A stretch of 20,108 nt of DNA from Temnopleurus reevesii (lineage: Eukaryota > Echinodermata > Echinoidea > Temnopleuroida > Temnopleuridae): contig BQKZ01010036.1 in NCBI GenBank assembly GCA_036244855.1, positions 2,790 to 22,897 on the forward strand. The letters run 5' to 3'. The notes under the pieces were generated by a model. It did no database searches. It was given only the letters and a program-made list of their open reading frames with translations, and was not told the DNA's origin. The position numbers were made by a program, and so were the translations under genes. Each line of letters begins with the position of its first letter. The first letter of the stretch is position 1. Positions 17,961 to 20,108 of the stretch are shown here, in pieces.

Positions 17961-18416
17961 GAAATATTATTTTGGGGAAGACTCCTCTTTTAAAGAAGAA
18001 TCCATATTGCTATTTATATCCTTCTTTAGATCTTGAATCTGACCTTTGCAAAGTTTAAAAAGTGATACTTTTCCTTTTAACCTTGCTCATGAAAAATAAA
18101 ACTCAATTGAATACGTATATCTCAGAAATTTGTAATAGATCGTCTTTATTTTGTTTTTAGCATCAATACAAAGTTTTTCCAGGGATGGAACGGTTACTAC
18201 CAAATGCTTTNAATGAGCAAACATGGCGGCGGTGCTATAATGGCGCGGTTTCGCCGTGGCAGGCGTGAGGGTTACATTTGGGGGGGTTGCTCGTAGGGAA
18301 AAGTTTCTGTTTAATAGATTTACGGTTCTTGCGTTTGTTAGGGAACAAAGCAAAATGGATGAGAGAGGGTCATGTGGTTATCTCGTAAATAATAAAGTTA
18401 GTGCTAATTTTACTGG
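17961..18416. other. Intron, nothing firm; contains an N
   Basis: A strong acceptor-like site (TTTTGTTTTTAG) at 18160 opens a frame but no phase-1 donor follows. A GC-richer patch at 18222-18300 has overlapping open frames on both strands without recognisable motifs. The N at 18211 limits reading. Confidence 0.5.
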
Positions 18417-18520
18417 TTTATTCCCCTCTTCTTTTTTTTTTAAAATAAAGACTCATCGGAAACCAAGTCTGCAGGTTGAGTTCTTGGAGTATAACTACCT
18501 TGTCTGAGCTAACCAATCCT

Positions 18521-18662
18521 TGGGAGTGTTGTTCAAAAGTTGCAATTGATCGCAAATCAACTGCAAATCAGTTGCAAATTGTAATGCGCTTTTAACAAAA
18601 CGTGCAAGGAACGATGATTTTGATTAGCGCATTCCCATCAACTGCAACTTGCAATCAATTGT
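18521..18662. mobile_element. GTTGTTCAAAA MITE, copy 5 (right end lost)
   Basis: The left end GGGAGTGTTGTTCAAAAGTT is intact and the interior is as in copy 4. The right TIR is replaced after GCAATCAATTGTTAAAAAAT. Confidence 0.8.
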
Positions 18663-18718
18663 TAAAAAATTCTTAGAGAAACTTCATAATGTTTGAGATA
18701 TTTCACTGACGAAACTTG

Positions 18719-18812
18719 TGACAGCAATAATGCAAAGCGCCTTGCGCACTCTGCAGAGTGGATACGTGCGCTATGTAAATTGCATTTATTATTATTATTA
18801 TTAATAATATCT
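18719..18812 (+). mobile_element. SINE-type 3' tail in unit B copy 2
   Basis: Counterpart of 15719-15813: GCGCTATGTAAATTGCATTT followed by ATTATT units. The palindrome is partly lost (GCGCACTCTGCAGAGTGG). Confidence 0.55.
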
Positions 18813-18874
18813 GAGCTACAGAAGAGATTGGCTAATAACTGCATTATCGTCAATGTTCCACTTTCATCCTTTAG

Positions 18875-18916
18875 ATTCGGAGGTTGTAGAGGTCGTACAA
18901 AGAAGAGGTGGACAAG
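18875..18916 (+). CDS. Coding exon, 42 nt, phase 1-1 (duplicate copy 2)
   Basis: Second copy of the 15871 exon, with the same acceptor (CTTTCATCCTTTAG) and donor (ACAAG|GTAAAC). It encodes DSEVVEVVQRRGGQ. Both splice sites are intact. The downstream intron has diverged more than the exon: after the donor the two copies differ by an insertion of about 50 nt and several substitutions. The upstream 40 nt differ at about two positions. It is the last exon in view; its final split G needs an exon beyond 20108. It may be constitutive, alternatively used with 15871, or a recent non-functional copy. Confidence 0.66.
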
Positions 18917-19158
18917 GTAAACTCAAAGTGCAAACCGAAAATTGTTTGAACCCTATTCCAACAGGGGGGGTCAATTACCCCTCTCAAAAATTTCGCTATC
19001 ACTTCGCGGCGCAAATTTTTTTCACCGCGAGACTCACTGACTTTTTTCTTTTAAGTTTTGCGCAACTTTTAATACTATTATTTTGACATATAGTTATGCC
19101 GCAGCACCACCTTTTGTACATGCATGTGAGACTGTAAATGGCTCAAAAACGTGATTAA

Positions 19159-19853
19159 ATTTGGTGACTTCAAGTACGGTGTTGAACGCCGGTGTTGTTG
19201 TTGCAGCAACACCAACACCAGCCTCAACACCAAACTTGAAGTCTGTTCGTGTTGGGGTTGACCTCGCAAGATTCTGATGTATATCCGGTCCTTTTTGTTG
19301 ATTGCTGGTGTTGAATGTCGTCTGCTGAACCGCGGATCACGGTCGATGTTGACGAATTACATGCAATTTCCTCTTCATTTAACACCAACTCATAGGGATT
19401 GGGAAAATCGCGACTTCAAGTTCGGTGTTGGTGTAGGTGTTGAAATCATGCATTTGTTTTTGACTCGCAGAACAGTAGCAGTTTCGTTACGACAACTCAT
19501 GACATGTCGGTGATTAATTTAACTTTTGAAACTTGCATATAAAAACAGAAACCACATACTTTATTTTGGAAGGCAATATTTTTCTTTCTCAATTTTGAAA
19601 AAGAATACACCATTTGTATGAATTAAAATAAATTAATTTGAGGATTTCGAATGAAAATAATTTCATCATCGACCTTTTTTAGAGGCTTTGTGCGAGCGCG
19701 CGTGACGTCACTCAGTATTGTTGCTGGTGTTGGGCGATCGATGCAGCGATCGTATCGCTTCTGTAAACTGACCAACAGTGTTGGAGCTCGGTTTACGGGC
19801 CGATTTGCTCTCTCAACACCAACAACAACACCTAATACTTGAAGTCACCCAAT
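19159..19853. mobile_element. hAT-like non-autonomous element in unit B copy 2 (695 bp)
   Basis: Same element and same GTGATTAA/GTGATTAC flanks (19151-19158, 19854-19861) as 16087-16695, so insertion came before duplication. It has an extra stretch of roughly 70 nt near 19185-19255 with GGTGTTGTTGTTGCAGCAAC and several CAACACC motifs, and an extra segment of about 15 to 20 nt near 19513. The first TIR base block reads ATTTGGTGAC, a one-base change from copy 1. The TGACGTCA palindrome is kept (19703-19710). Confidence 0.75.
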
Positions 19854-20108
19854 GTGATTACACTACAGTCAGAGTTCATAAAGATATAAACATTTTCACT
19901 TAGTTGGATTTATATTGAATTTATGATTTGGGGGTGAAAATTGACTGTATTTCTATCATAATCCACTCTTGATGAATCTATTGCAGGGGTTGTATAACTA
20001 AATTCACAGAAAACATGACAACAATCGCCATGCTTTCAGCCATTCATTTAATCGTGATGAAAGCCTTTATTGAATTTATATTAAATTAATTTGTGATTGT
20101 TGGGTGGA

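Larger units (their letters stand above)
972..18916 (+). other. Multi-exon gene of tiny phase-1 symmetric exons (gene model)
   Basis: Gene model joining the exons listed separately below. Seen directly: short plus-strand segments bounded by splice-like acceptors and donors, each a multiple of three long and each open in the frame that starts and ends after codon position 1. The combined frame has no stop across about 170 codons (510 nt in 18 kb). The product is polar, rich in Ser, Asn, Gln, Glu, Arg and Gly, with no cysteine and no recognisable domain. An RGD tripeptide forms across one junction. No terminal stop or poly(A) site is visible, so the gene should continue right. The start may lie left of the window, at the ATG in the 1190 exon, or at 3185. 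Known analogues of this architecture are phase 1-1 modular extracellular proteins and schistosome micro-exon genes; homology to either is not shown. Function unknown. Confidence 0.7.
18417..20108. repeat. Segmental duplication unit B, copy 2 (runs off window)
   Basis: Second copy of 15387-16944 in the same order and orientation. Differences include a truncated right end of the MITE, an insertion of about 50 nt after the exon donor (from about 18929) and a longer left end of the hAT-like element. The window ends inside the copy. Confidence 0.9.

Overview
The window looks like AT-rich draft genomic DNA from an animal, most likely a marine invertebrate. An echinoderm such as a sea urchin or sea star is my best guess, but this rests only on repeat style, intron size and splice signals. 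Two single Ns (14033 and 18211) fit draft assembly. No bacterial operon, rRNA, functional tRNA or CRISPR array is visible. The long open frames are mostly chance or repeat-derived; the real coding signal is in very short exons.

Main result: a chain of tiny plus-strand exons runs from about 972 (or 1190) to 18916, across some 18 kb. The best-supported ones are 3141-3218, 5392-5424, 7551-7610, 8506-8517, 10599-10664, 12128-12175, 15871-15912, 17411-17452 and 18875-18916, with 972-1025, 1190-1207 and 13021-13035 as weaker members. Almost all have a clear pyrimidine-AG acceptor and a GTRAG-like donor. Every length is a multiple of three (12 to 78 nt), and every junction falls after codon position 1. 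Any of them can therefore be skipped or duplicated without breaking the frame. Spliced together they give about 170 codons without a stop, encoding a polar, probably disordered protein that I do not recognise. The gene appears to continue beyond the right end and possibly the left. The phase-1 symmetric layout resembles modular extracellular proteins and schistosome micro-exon genes, but that is analogy only.

Layout. 1-970: foldback repeats and a hairpin. 972-1207: two candidate small exons. 1280-2230: degenerate CTGCCACCA-containing repeats. 2395-2431: near-perfect palindrome. 2935-3098: retroelement-like tail. 3141-12175: six exons in introns carrying foldback elements, a 205-bp-arm inverted repeat (5529-6037), a tRNA-Glu-derived SINE (7629-7925, minus), a tandem repeat broken by an insertion (8711-9307) and a small TIR element (10754-10880). 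12436-15338: tandem duplication of about 1.3 to 1.5 kb (unit A). 15387-20108: a second duplication (unit B, offset 3030 bp) in which each copy carries a 42-nt exon, a SINE tail, a 150-bp MITE and a 0.6 to 0.7 kb hAT-like non-autonomous element. Another 42-nt exon (17411-17452) lies between the B copies.

The interpretation is that the 3' part of this gene is expanding by segmental duplication of intron-exon-intron blocks that are tolerated because the exon is phase-symmetric.
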